Positions 22,983 through 32,811 of a stretch of DNA of 64,000 nucleotides are shown piece after piece (the first letter of the stretch is position 1; every line of letters starts with the position of its first letter). Source of the DNA: Populus alba (taxonomy: Eukaryota > Streptophyta > Magnoliopsida > Malpighiales > Salicaceae); the NCBI RefSeq assembly GCF_005239225.2, contig NC_133298.1, forward strand, positions 248,001 to 312,000, given 5' to 3'. A model generated the notes under the pieces. It was not told where the DNA came from. It ran no database searches and worked only from the letters and a program-made list of their open reading frames with translations. The position numbers were made by a program, and so were the translations under genes.

Positions 22983-24500
22983 TTAATACTTGCCACAATC
23001 ACCATTTTTATTGAGAGGGAATATAGTGAAATAGCTCTGAATGGCAGTTAATGCAACGGTAAGACTTGCAGCAACAAGTGTAATAAAGCTCCAAGGACTG
23101 CTAAAATAGGTATCCACTTGCTCAGCTACCCATCGCTTGAACCCGTTTCTATAATGCCGTTCGATGGCACTTTTAACCTCGACGTAAGCATAGGGATTGG
23201 GCACTAAGTAATCTGATATCTGATTGAACAGTTCTGCTACCTGTTTGTCGTTTCCAAGAGTACTGAAGAGTACGCCTTTTGTTCGCAGCTCATTCACATC
23301 TTCGGGTTTATCAATCAATGAATCCATGAAACATACGTAAGAAGTGACCCAATCATCACTGGGTGCATCGAGAAATGCTTCATAGGCTATTAGGTTTAAG
23401 AGCAGGGGCTTGGTTGAGTCATCTATGCTTAGTGGAGGAATGTAGAGTCTTCCGGCGAGTAATGTTCCCCTGAACTCAACATCGGTGAAAAGACTAGTCT
23501 TGCTTGGTTTGAAATGGATCCCAACATTCCTAAGCTCCTTGGCAGGAAAGTAACGCCCAGACCAGGTCTTTCGAGAATCATCCCTGTACCAGCTTTTTCG
23601 TGAACTAGCATCGGGGACCTCTTTGCTTCCAACAAAAGTGAAATGAAAAAGTTCGAGAAGATGGGCTGCAGGCTTACGAGGGGCAGTCGTCTGGCCTTTA
23701 GGATCTGTACTTAGCAATATTCTGCGAAAAAAATTCGAAATGGTTAGTAAATGTTTTTTTGTCTTTTCCCTGCATGACTCTCTTTGAGGGGGCTTTGAAC
23801 GAATATGCTTGAAGAAAGCGTCAAACAATTCAATGTTCTCTCCTCCGAACCTCAACCTCGTTAATTCATTAAGAACTTCAAAAGGGAGTTGGTTCTCTAG
23901 TAAGAACAAATCCCTTGCAACCAAAACGACATTGTGACTAGACATTTTTAGTTTCTCAGGTTGCTTTAAGAGGCAGAAGAGGAATTGAAGAATGAAACAA
24001 CCATCAAAAAACATCATCTGGGCAAATTCCTCGTTCTTGAGCTGGCTTGATGCATCCTCTATATAGTATTTCCTTACTCTGCCGGCCACTTGCTCAACCC
24101 TACGGTACATTTCTTGGTACTTTTCTTTGTACCGTTCTTGATTGACGTCATTTACACTCTCCTCGACAAACTGGCGGGCGAATGTAACCTTGAGCTTCTC
24201 CATTTCCTTGAGTTCATCTTTCCCATGGTGATAGGGACCGATGGAGACAAGAGATGGATCATAGCATTCCTCGTTCTGTTTAATTTGACGAATTTTTGAC
24301 GGAACCTTTGGAAACTTTGGCAGGTTGGAAACATTGATCTCTTCATTTGTGGCAGCCATCATGCTGTCAAGCGATCCATAGTGGATCTCTTCACTTGTGT
24401 CAGCCATCGTGGTGCCCTGCCACCCATAGTGGCTTTGCCCGGTGGAAGACATCGTAATGTCATGGGGTGAGATCACGATTTCCTGCAGATTTGCACTCAT
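22983..24500 (-). CDS. DUF247 (UPF0481) protein, gene 1, intact
   Basis: Uninterrupted 505-residue frame starting at an ATG at 24500. The N-terminal about 60 residues are variable. The DUF247 domain (PF03140) then begins with KFPKVPSKIRQIKQNEECYD and VSIGPYHHGKDELKEMEKLK. It continues with MMFFDGCFILQFLFC, DLFLLENQLPFEVL, LIAYEAFLD, WVTSYVCFMDSLID and LVPNPYAYVEVK. A single hydrophobic segment at about residues 472-494 (PWSFITLVAASLTVALTAIQ) predicts C-terminal membrane anchoring. Family function is mostly unknown; in grasses DUF247 genes are linked to the S and Z self-incompatibility loci, which I do not infer here. The stop codon lies 2 bp from a copia LTR. It is the only full-length member with the standard NKNGDCGKY ending and no lesion. 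Confidence 0.9.
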   Translation of the reverse strand: MSANLQEIVISPHDITMSSTGQSHYGWQGTTMADTSEEIHYGSLDSMMAATNEEINVSNLPKFPKVPSKIRQIKQNEECYDPSLVSIGPYHHGKDELKEMEKLKVTFARQFVEESVNDVNQERYKEKYQEMYRRVEQVAGRVRKYYIEDASSQLKNEEFAQMMFFDGCFILQFLFCLLKQPEKLKMSSHNVVLVARDLFLLENQLPFEVLNELTRLRFGGENIELFDAFFKHIRSKPPQRESCREKTKKHLLTISNFFRRILLSTDPKGQTTAPRKPAAHLLELFHFTFVGSKEVPDASSRKSWYRDDSRKTWSGRYFPAKELRNVGIHFKPSKTSLFTDVEFRGTLLAGRLYIPPLSIDDSTKPLLLNLIAYEAFLDAPSDDWVTSYVCFMDSLIDKPEDVNELRTKGVLFSTLGNDKQVAELFNQISDYLVPNPYAYVEVKSAIERHYRNGFKRWVAEQVDTYFSSPWSFITLVAASLTVALTAIQSYFTIFPLNKNGDCGKY

Positions 24501-24579
24501 TATTGGTGCATGCAGACTATTAAAGGAGGAGATTTTAACTATTTTGTTTCAAGCACATCAATAAAAGGATACGAGTCCA

Positions 24580-24588
24580 TTATATATA
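24580..24588 (-). promoter_or_regulatory. Putative TATA box of DUF247 gene 1
   Basis: The minus strand reads CCTATATATAATGG about 80-90 bp upstream of the ATG at 24500. Position and sequence suit a plant TATA box, but the transcription start is unknown and the region is generally AT-rich. Confidence 0.4.
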
Positions 24589-24599
24589 GGACTTCAAAA

Positions 24600-27500
24600 T
24601 ATTGAAGTAGCTTTTGGTTTGGAATATTTTAGCTTGCTTGGAAGTAGAGCTTGATATTGTTGGCTAAAGCTAAAGGAATAATTGGAATTATTTACCAGTG
24701 CTGTTGTTGCTCTAACTTTGGTGTTTACAGGGAATGAAGAAATTGGAGATCCCTCTGGACCATCACATCTATCCGTCTACTGCTTATTTTGAGCTCCTAA
24801 TTAAAGCTAACATGTGAAATGCTGCAAGGGAGAGATAAATATTACCGGCAAGCATGTTCCACGTGTACTTTATCCATGGATAAAACGTGGCATACAGATC
24901 AGTGATATGTGCTCTTTCCTTTTCTACTGGGCAACTCTGATGTCATATGTTTCAGTTTTAATAATGAAGTCATTACAGTTTATTTCCAAGTTTTCAAGAA
25001 ATTGAACGTAACTGATCACTTGTCTTTTTTTAAACATAAATAAGGCATAGTCTACTCTCTTTCTTTTAATATAGTCCTTCATTTGTTTACAATATTTTTT
25101 AAAAAAGATATTTGCAACATGATCTACCGGTTTATTTGTTTTGGTTTTTGTGTTTAAAAATTTGTCTTATACTATCTAAATCATTTTTCTGGGACTGAAA
25201 TGTGTCGTTCTCCCACTAGAAGTACAGATATTTACTGAACAAAGGATATTGTGAACAAAAGAATTGATCTGCACTTCCAACGCATATCACGAACAGTTCA
25301 CTACGGATTTATTAAATACCAAGTTAGGAGCTAGAATCTTACCTTACTTGGAAGTTGAGCTTTGATTCTTTAACTGTTTGTCCTCTTGTCTAAAACGTGT
25401 TCCTCAACTGCAGACAGTTTCCTTAACGGTTAAGTTTCTTGACATCAAATTAAAGTGGTAGGTTGCATGATAGCACTGTGAATAAACCAGAAGAAAATTG
25501 TCGTTAGATAGTGTGATTACTTTGTCAAAATACTACATATACTGCTTGCAAAATCGAAATATATCTGCTTAGTTGCTTACATTATTATCTCATTTATGAT
25601 GGCTGGTTACCATTTTCCAATTAATGCACAAATTATAGAATGGTAATTGTTAAAAAAATCCCAAGTAATTGTGCGCAGTCCAAAACGCAGATAAGTGTTA
25701 AAGAATATATGTTTCAAGATTTCCAGGTAGTAATATATACTAAGAACATGAGAAATGCGTGTAGGGGAGATAAAGATTTGATTGTTCCATGCTCAAAGTG
25801 CAAGAAAATTAAAGAGCATATATAGAACAAACTTTTGTTTCTCCAGTCTTTAGTGATGATAAAAGAATAGAAGTCGAGCCCTACCAAGCTGCAACCTGTG
25901 TTTTCATTCGTTTTCTTTTTGTGCGTAATAAGCTTGGACAGAATTTCTTTTTTAAAGAAAAAAGCTTGGAAATAAATTCTTTGTCGAGAGACTGGGGTAG
26001 AATTTAAGGACAAGAGCTTAAAACATTGACTTTGCTATACGTATTATAGATTATCAAAGAATAATATAAAATTATTTACAGAGATTGTTTCTGTTCTGTA
26101 TGAATGCCAGTACTCAATAAGGTCCAAGCTGCATAACAACCATTAAGAAATCAAGAGTTATTTGTACTTCATACTTTAGCATAAGCATTTAGCAAATAGC
26201 ACAATCGCAAATAAAAAAGTTTTTAGTATGCGACTCTAAGCAAGAACCTTGGGTAACTCATATAGTGGTGTATTTTGTTACAATATCTTTTTTTATTATT
26301 ATTATCGTAGATGTTCGGGTCAGCTTGCGTGTACCTCAATTAATTTTACGGGTCCTGAAGTTAACGACTATGTAAGGCTCCAGCGATCTTGAGATTTGTG
26401 AGACTCGAACTGGTGACCTCTAAAAAATATACCTAAAACCTGATCAGTCAAGCTACATCTCTCAGGGTTATTATACATTTTCTTTAATATATGGGTAGAG
26501 TGGGTACATAGCTAGTTTGTATTAAACTGTATGTTTTGCTATTTATATAAATACTGCTGCTCTATGAGATGGAATAAAGGAAGAAATTGCAAAAACTTTT
26601 TCTCTTTGTTTTAGCTAAAGGATTTAAAATCTGGCCCGATGGATTTTACATATAAGGTTATCGAATTATTGGTAAAATATAATTGTTGGTTGATTGATTT
26701 TTCGAATTGTTATATATATGCATGTAGTTTTGAGCACTAAACAATTTTATAGTATATATGCATTTTAAATCTGTTGAAATGGACAGGCAGAATTACAGGA
26801 ATTATATTTTAGTTTCTCTCTCTTATTTGTGTTTTCAAAGTTAATTTTGAGCAGATCAAACAAATTTTTTTTATGTTTTATTTCTACACATTATTTTTAA
26901 TTAGTCGTGATGGAGGCCATTTTTATGAATTTTAATATGATTAAGGAATGGATACATGATTGAATATTTATTAATTTTTTTTTTTTTGTGAAAAAAGTAA
27001 AAATAAAAAAATAAATCATCATTATCTAATTTTTATAGTTATTAAAAATCTCAACTAGTATTTTCAGAGATTTTTAAGTAAATAACTGGTTATTTTTAAA
27101 AATAAAAATCACCATAAAATATTTATTATGCATATCTATACTCATATTAATTAGCCGTTAGGATTTTTTTTTTTTTTTTTTTTAACACCTTCCTTTGGAC
27201 TGGATCAACATACCCCCAAAATTACATTAAGAATGAAAGATGGTCTACGAGCTTAATGAAGGAAATGTGCTTAAGAACCATCTCCTTTTGTCCAATATTC
27301 ACCATCTCCTTTTGTCCAACACCGGCGTTAACGTTTTAGAAATGAGATTTGAGCTTTAAGGCTAGCCACTGACCTCAATCATTCTTTTAAACTCATGTTA
27401 CGTTTAGCAAACAATTAGAAAGGCTCAATAGTTACATAATTATAAATTCAAAATTTTAAAACGGTTTACTTTAAGTAGAATGTTTTAGGATAATGAAATT

Positions 27501-28230
27501 ATTTTTTTTAGTGTAACCAATTTCTTATTTAAAAATCTTTAAAAAATTAGTTAGTATTCCAGATTATCATAAACTAGATAGAAATTTTTTATTTACATTT
27601 CTGTTTTTTTTAATTTTATTATGATGTCGAGTACGAGTACGGCAACTAAATAATACAATTCTTCTGCGCTACTTACATTATAGTACAAACATATTATATA
27701 AAGCTAGAAAAAAAGTAATAAATTAGTTTTAAATTAAATAGAAAAAATACTAAATTAAGTAGAAAAAAATATTACAAATATTAAATAATAACTAGCACTT
27801 ATTTGAACATATTCGATCTCAAATAACTATGAAATTCAACTCTAAAACCAAGACTTTTAAAATATCCCAACAAAATTTAGCTCAATTTAATAATTAAATT
27901 GAAATTCATGTTCATTAACAAGGTTACACATCTGAAGAAAATCTGCGCCTCACAATATCTGACACTGTTGAATTTTGATCAAGTGACATGGACAAGGTAC
28001 TTTGATACCCCATATGTGGTTGGATGGTTCAAATGCGAACTCCATGCTAATGTCATGTACTTGTAATCATCTCAGCTCTTGTGGAAAATATGAAATAATT
28101 TTAAAACAAACAGATGCCGAAGAAGGAATCGAATTTCAGTAATCACAAATAAAGCAGGGGATCCCTCAAACAACAAATCGATACTTTTTCGAGCAGCATT
28201 GAGTTAATTTGTCTGTATTCAATGGTTTGC
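24600..28230. other. DUF247 upstream blocks and AT-rich intergenic DNA
   Basis: No intact gene is supported. 24600-24660 holds a leader block shared with 5990-6050 and 46590-46625. 25180-25400 matches the start and leader of DUF247 gene 3 (37250-37440), but the gene body is absent. 25620-26040 matches 37550-37790 and 8320-8700. A SINE lies at 26284-26467. 26700-26770 matches 37850-37900. 27390-28230 matches 34820-35170. The rest is AT-rich with poly-T runs near 26970 and 27165. Confidence 0.55.
26284..26467 (-). mobile_element. tRNA-derived SINE
   Basis: Read on the minus strand it begins near CCCTGAGAGATGTAGCTTGA. It has an A-box-like TGTAGCTTGACTGATCAGG (about 26439-26457) and a B-box AGTTCGAGTCT (about 26400-26410). 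It continues through GAGGTACACGCAAGCTGACC and CGAACATC and ends in an A-rich tail near 26284. Box spacing and tail are those of a plant tRNA-derived SINE. The CAAGCTGgCCCGgACA-type 3' part resembles SINE families I associate with Salicaceae and other rosids, but that is from memory. I could not define target duplications. Confidence 0.65.
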
Positions 28231-28389
28231 AAAAGAATTCATACATCCATTAATGAAAAACTCATCACAGCAATAGAATATATATATATATATTGAATTA
28301 GAAGAATGAAATGTCTGCTAACACCAGGAGGAAGAAAGCACACACCAGCATATGTCGAAACTGCCTTAGAAAATGGTAAATGCTGCAGC

Positions 28390-29440
28390 AACAAGAGCAA
28401 TAAAGGTCCAAGATAATTACAGATTAAGCCTTTTGATCGCAGCTGCTTCACATCTTCAGCATCATTGATCAGTGAATCCATGAAGCTAAGTAAGAAGGGA
28501 CCCAATGTTTTTTCTTGGGAACAGCAGATGATTCGTAGGCCACCAAGTTTAAAAGTACGGACTTGGTTGACTGATCTATAGTAATTGGAGGAAGTTTCAA
28601 TGTTCCAGTGAAAATTGAGGACCTGAACTTGTCATCCGTCAATGCATTAGTTTGCTTGGCCGGAAGTGGATTCCTACCTTCTCAAGATCCTTGACAGAAT
28701 AATACAAGTAGTGGCCTTGGTGTCCTGAATCACCAGACTCCTTGGTTTCTTCAGGGATGAATTTAGAATGTAAAAGTTCAAGAAGATGTGCAGGGCCTGC
28801 AGAGTGCTGTTTATCACCATTAGTCCGCTTTTTATTTTTAGGTGCTGATGGCGGCGGAGCGTTACCCTGAGAGCAAAAACAACAGCAGCAGCAAAAACAT
28901 GTCATGGATATCAAAAAGACAACAGATACCAGGGCCAACATTGAAAGTGATTTATGAGGTTCGCGGATTTGTAGAAATTCATCAATCCTGTTCTTCTTTT
29001 CTTCTTCTGTGAACCTCAAGTTCATCAACAAATCCAGGACTGGATAAGGGAGCTGATTCTCCAGTAAAAATAGGTCCCGTTTCACATCAGCAACTTCCTG
29101 ATCACTCATGTGCAAATCATCATCCTTGCTTGTGACACAATGGATGAATTGGACAGCGAAGCAACCATCAATAAACATCATCTTCTTGCAGTCCTCTCCA
29201 CTGATCTCTTCTATTAAACTCTTATCATAGAATCCCCTTACTTTTCCAGCCACCTTTTCTACCTCCTGGTATAATTTTTCTTTATATTTCTGTTTCTTCT
29301 TGAGCTTCTATGCACATCCGAACGGTGATAAGTACCGATTGAGACCACCAAGAGATTGTAGCATTTCTGGTTCTTCTTTTCACTAGTACGAAGTTTTTCT
29401 GGAACCTTCGGAATCTTTGGCAAACTTGGAATCCCCTTAT
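28390..29440 (-). pseudogene. DUF247 pseudogene, gene 4 (Cys-rich TM subtype)
   Basis: Eroded member. The N-terminal motif IPKVPEKLRTSEKKNQKCYN with VVSIGTYH is readable near 29330-29440. The frame is then disrupted. An open segment at 28639-29253 (204 codons) carries MMFIDGCFAVQFIHC, RDLFLLENQLPYPVLDLLMN, an inserted hydrophobic segment with CFCCCCCFCS, PAHLLELLHSKFIPE and LEKVGIHFRPSK. Further pieces include FMDSLINDAEDVKQLRSKG and then, after a deletion of roughly 50 codons, a WTFIALVAAAFTIF membrane segment. Several frameshifts and stops make function very unlikely. The internal Cys-rich membrane segment is shared with gene 5 but absent from genes 1-3. Confidence 0.8.
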
Positions 29441-31434
29441 TTTTCTTTAGTGATGTGGAGATTCAATGCAAGAAAGGGAGAGAGAAGCGGAGATATACAA
29501 CGGTGGCAAACTTGGAGACAAAAACACTGCAAAGATGAAAAGGAATGTTATTTTTGATAAGCCAGGTCATCAGCCTTGAATCTGTTCTCCATCGTTAGCA
29601 GGAGAGTAGCAGTAGATGAATAGAATCAGTTATAACTGAATATCTGTTATAACAGTTATAACAGATATTCAGTTACAACAGCTGGCACACGTAACTGCCT
29701 TTCAGTTACACCAGCTGTTGTTAACATTAAGCAATGTAATGCATGTATAAATAGTGGCTCTCCTGTGACTGCTAAGAATGCGAAAAATAATATACAGAGA
29801 GATTGCATCAGCTTCATCTTGCTTATCACTTTTATCTATTTTCTCCTTGAAAGTGGATGGAAAGTATATATGTCCAAGCTTTCTGTCATGTTTTGCAAGA
29901 TCGAGTTTGGAATTTCAGAAATTATTACCTTCTTCTTCATCTGCTCTGGAAGTTTCTTTTACAGTGGAAGAAGTTAAGTCTGCTATTTGAGAATATGTTG
30001 GTAACAAGGCGCTCTTTTTCATAATCATAAAGAAAGCTTGGGACATTGTAGGAGAGGCTGCAAAGTGCATCTTTACATTATAAAACCTTCATGCATTTGA
30101 ATATTTTCTATAATATAATTGTGAGGCCCATAAATAATTTTAATAGTAAGCCCAATAGTTATATCCTAAATTGCCTATTTTGTTAGCCCAAATGATGCGG
30201 GCCCAACAATCACATCCACTTCCTTCTCTCTCTTCAAATCTTACCTTACAATTTGGTCCTATTTCCTTTATCTCTTGAGCAAATTTCTCCATCTTTTCTA
30301 GTTGTTATTAAGTATAGCTATATGGATCTCTTTCTTTAAATAAAACTGTTATAAATTTTAAGGTTTATGTGATATTAATTGATGCGTTATGGGTTTGTTG
30401 GGATTGATTTGTGTGTGGCGGTAATCATATATGTATATGAATATAAATTGAAATAGATTAGAAATGAATTGATATATAAATTCATTTAATTGATGTCATT
30501 TAAAGTATTTAGTGTATAAGAACTTGAAGAACTTTAATATTAAGAATAAAATAGGGAAACATGGAAGAATTTGGTAGAAAAATCATGTTGAATTCTGGAA
30601 AATCTATGTTTGAGGTTGAAGATTCCATAATTAAAGTTTGGTCCCTAGATTTTATTCAAATTATGATTTTTCCCCTAGCTTCTGGAAAATTATAGTTTAG
30701 TCCCTGGTTGTGAATTATAATTTTCCAGTTATGTTCTAATGAGTAATTGAGATTTGTTGATTGTTTATTATCAAGTGCTATTTTTTTTATTTGAATTGTA
30801 TTAAGACACGATGTAAGTAAGCTCTGTCATTTCCAAGGGATTTGGATATGTTTTTAAATGTTTGTAAAGTAATATGGTTCGGTTATTTTGTAAGAACTGG
30901 ACCAGCCCAGTTGCGATTAATTCTTATAAAAGACTTTAGGTTAGGGCTTGGGTTTGGTCCTCATGTTAGGATCCACCATTTGCATTTTCGCCAGCCAGCT
31001 AAACTAAGCCTCGTTTCCTTAAGGTTGAATGAGTGGGCTAAATTATCCAAATTTATAAACACACAAAAGATAGAAAAACAAGTCATCTAATCCTAATTTA
31101 TCCAAAAAAAAAACTTGGTCCTCCGAAAAACTAGTGATGGCTTCTTGTAGCTGTTATGATTTATGATCGATCATACATGAAGAACGTGCATGACGAACAT
31201 TCCAATGAAAGATGCCAGAATATCATCTTACAACCAACATTGCAGCTTGTATAATCAATACTACTGCTCCTTGAGAAAAGGGAGTTCATTTTACAAAGAG
31301 ATGAAATGAAATGAAGAACAAAGATACACAACGTCAAACTAACAATTCAGACTGTCATGAGAAAGATACACACAGAGGAAGTCGAGTGCTTGAATTACTT
31401 GATGGAGATTAACACTTAGCCACAATTACCATTC
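29441..31434. other. Intergenic DNA with palindromes and LTR-like remnants
   Basis: No gene is supported. 29634-29719 holds strong palindromes followed by a TATAAATA at about 29746 and a pyrimidine-rich tract. This looks like a diverged solo LTR running to about 29960, but I found no target duplication. 30120-30800 repeats phrases such as TTTGGTCCCTAGATTTTA and TAGTTTAGTCCCTGG, typical of old LTR or leader sequence. 31100-31430 is the 3' flank of DUF247 gene 2. Confidence 0.4.
29634..29674. repeat. 41-bp perfect palindrome
   Basis: The arms AACTGAATATCTGTTATAAC and its exact reverse complement are separated by one A. Allowing one mismatch, the arms extend about 5 bp further on both sides. 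A second nested hairpin follows: AACAGCTGG / CCAGCTGTT (29677-29685 and 29711-29719) encloses GTAACTG / CAGTTAC (29691-29697 and 29703-29709). Confidence 0.9.
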
Positions 31435-32811
31435 TTATTGAGGGAACATAGCGAAATAGCTCTGAATGACAGTTAATATAATGGTAAATGTTGCTGCAAC
31501 AAGTGCAATAAAGCTCCAAGGACTGCTAAAATAGGTATGCATCCACTCAGCTACCCATTTCTTGATTATGCTCTTGCGGTCCAGTTCAATTCGCCTTTTC
31601 ACATCACTGTATGCGTAAGGGTTGGGCACCAGGTTTCTAGACATCTGATTGAAGAGATCAGCGACCTCCTGCTCACGAACAAATATATTGAGAACACCCT
31701 CTGATTGCAGCACCTTCACATCTTCGACATCTTGAATCAACGAATCCAGGAAGCATGCGTAAGAAGTGACCCAAAGTTCACCAGATGCATCACAGCATGT
31801 TTCAAACGCTATCAAGTTTAAGAGCACGGACTTGAATGACTCTTCTATGGTTATTGGCGGAAGTATTAGTTTGCTACCACGGACTGATGATTTGAACTGC
31901 ACATCTAAGTAAGCGTGACTCCAGTTTGGCCTGAAGCGAATCCCCACTGTGCGAAGGTCCTTGGCGGACCGGTAAGAGTACCAGTCACTGCTTGTAGAAC
32001 AATGGATGCAGCCTTCTTTGTTGATGTGATCGGTATGTAGAAGTCCAAGGAGATGGACAGGCTGATGATCTTCTGTTTCTTTATTTCCCCGCGTTTTTTG
32101 AGGTTGTTTCCAAATACATTTGCCAGCAAACTTCTTTATCATCTCCTTGAATGACTCTTGTGGAGGAGGAAGTGCACGAACGTGCCTGATGAAATCGTTG
32201 ATCAATTTATTACCTTCTCCTTCTTCCCCTTTTCCGAACCTCAAATTCATCAATGACCAGATGACTTGGAAAGGGAGTTGGTTCTCTAGCAGTAACAGGT
32301 CCCTTTTAACCAGAACTACCTGATGACCAGGCATCTTCAGATCTTCAGGCCTGCGCAAGAGGCAGAAAATAAATTGTAGAATGAAACAACCATCAAGAAA
32401 CATTATCTGAGTGAATTTCTCATCATCAAACTCATCTGTCGAATCCTCAGCATAGCATCTTCTAGCGTCGATTGCCACCTCCGCCACCTTGCAGTAAAAA
32501 TCTTCAATGCATATTCCACTATCATCAACGAACTTGCACGTAAATATAACCTTGAGCTTCTCCATATCCCTGAGTTCAGGCTTTCCGTGGTGATAAGGAC
32601 CAATGGAGACCAGAAAGGGGTCATAGCATTTCTGGTTTGATTGAATCTGTCGAAGCAAAAATGGGACCTTCGGAATCTGTGGCGCTTGCATTTGGCTGTT
32701 ACCAGTCTTGATCTGCCCTTCAGTGATGATGGATGCCAGCCACTCACGAGGTCCACCTGAGAAATGCGAGTTCGCCTCCTGTGGGATTGAAATTTTTAGT
32801 TCTTCAGCCAT
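31435..32811 (-). CDS. DUF247 (UPF0481) protein, gene 2
   Basis: Open frame of 458 residues from the ATG at 32811; a GTG three codons upstream is a less likely start. It has the full set of DUF247 blocks: IPKVPFLLRQIQSNQKCYD, VSIGPYHHGKPELRDMEKLK, IMFLDGCFILQFIFC, RDLLLLENQLPFQV, LIAFETCCDAS, WVTSYACFLDSLIQD and LVPNPYAYSDVKRRIE. A C-terminal hydrophobic segment PWSFIALVAATFTIILTVIQ gives one predicted membrane anchor. Compared with genes 1 and 3, the end is altered: a 2-bp deletion in the FPLNKNG region makes the frame stop right after FPQ, losing about 8 residues. The loss follows the membrane segment, so the protein may still be functional. Confidence 0.88.
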   Translation of the reverse strand: MAEELKISIPQEANSHFSGGPREWLASIITEGQIKTGNSQMQAPQIPKVPFLLRQIQSNQKCYDPFLVSIGPYHHGKPELRDMEKLKVIFTCKFVDDSGICIEDFYCKVAEVAIDARRCYAEDSTDEFDDEKFTQIMFLDGCFILQFIFCLLRRPEDLKMPGHQVVLVKRDLLLLENQLPFQVIWSLMNLRFGKGEEGEGNKLINDFIRHVRALPPPQESFKEMIKKFAGKCIWKQPQKTRGNKETEDHQPVHLLGLLHTDHINKEGCIHCSTSSDWYSYRSAKDLRTVGIRFRPNWSHAYLDVQFKSSVRGSKLILPPITIEESFKSVLLNLIAFETCCDASGELWVTSYACFLDSLIQDVEDVKVLQSEGVLNIFVREQEVADLFNQMSRNLVPNPYAYSDVKRRIELDRKSIIKKWVAEWMHTYFSSPWSFIALVAATFTIILTVIQSYFAMFPQ

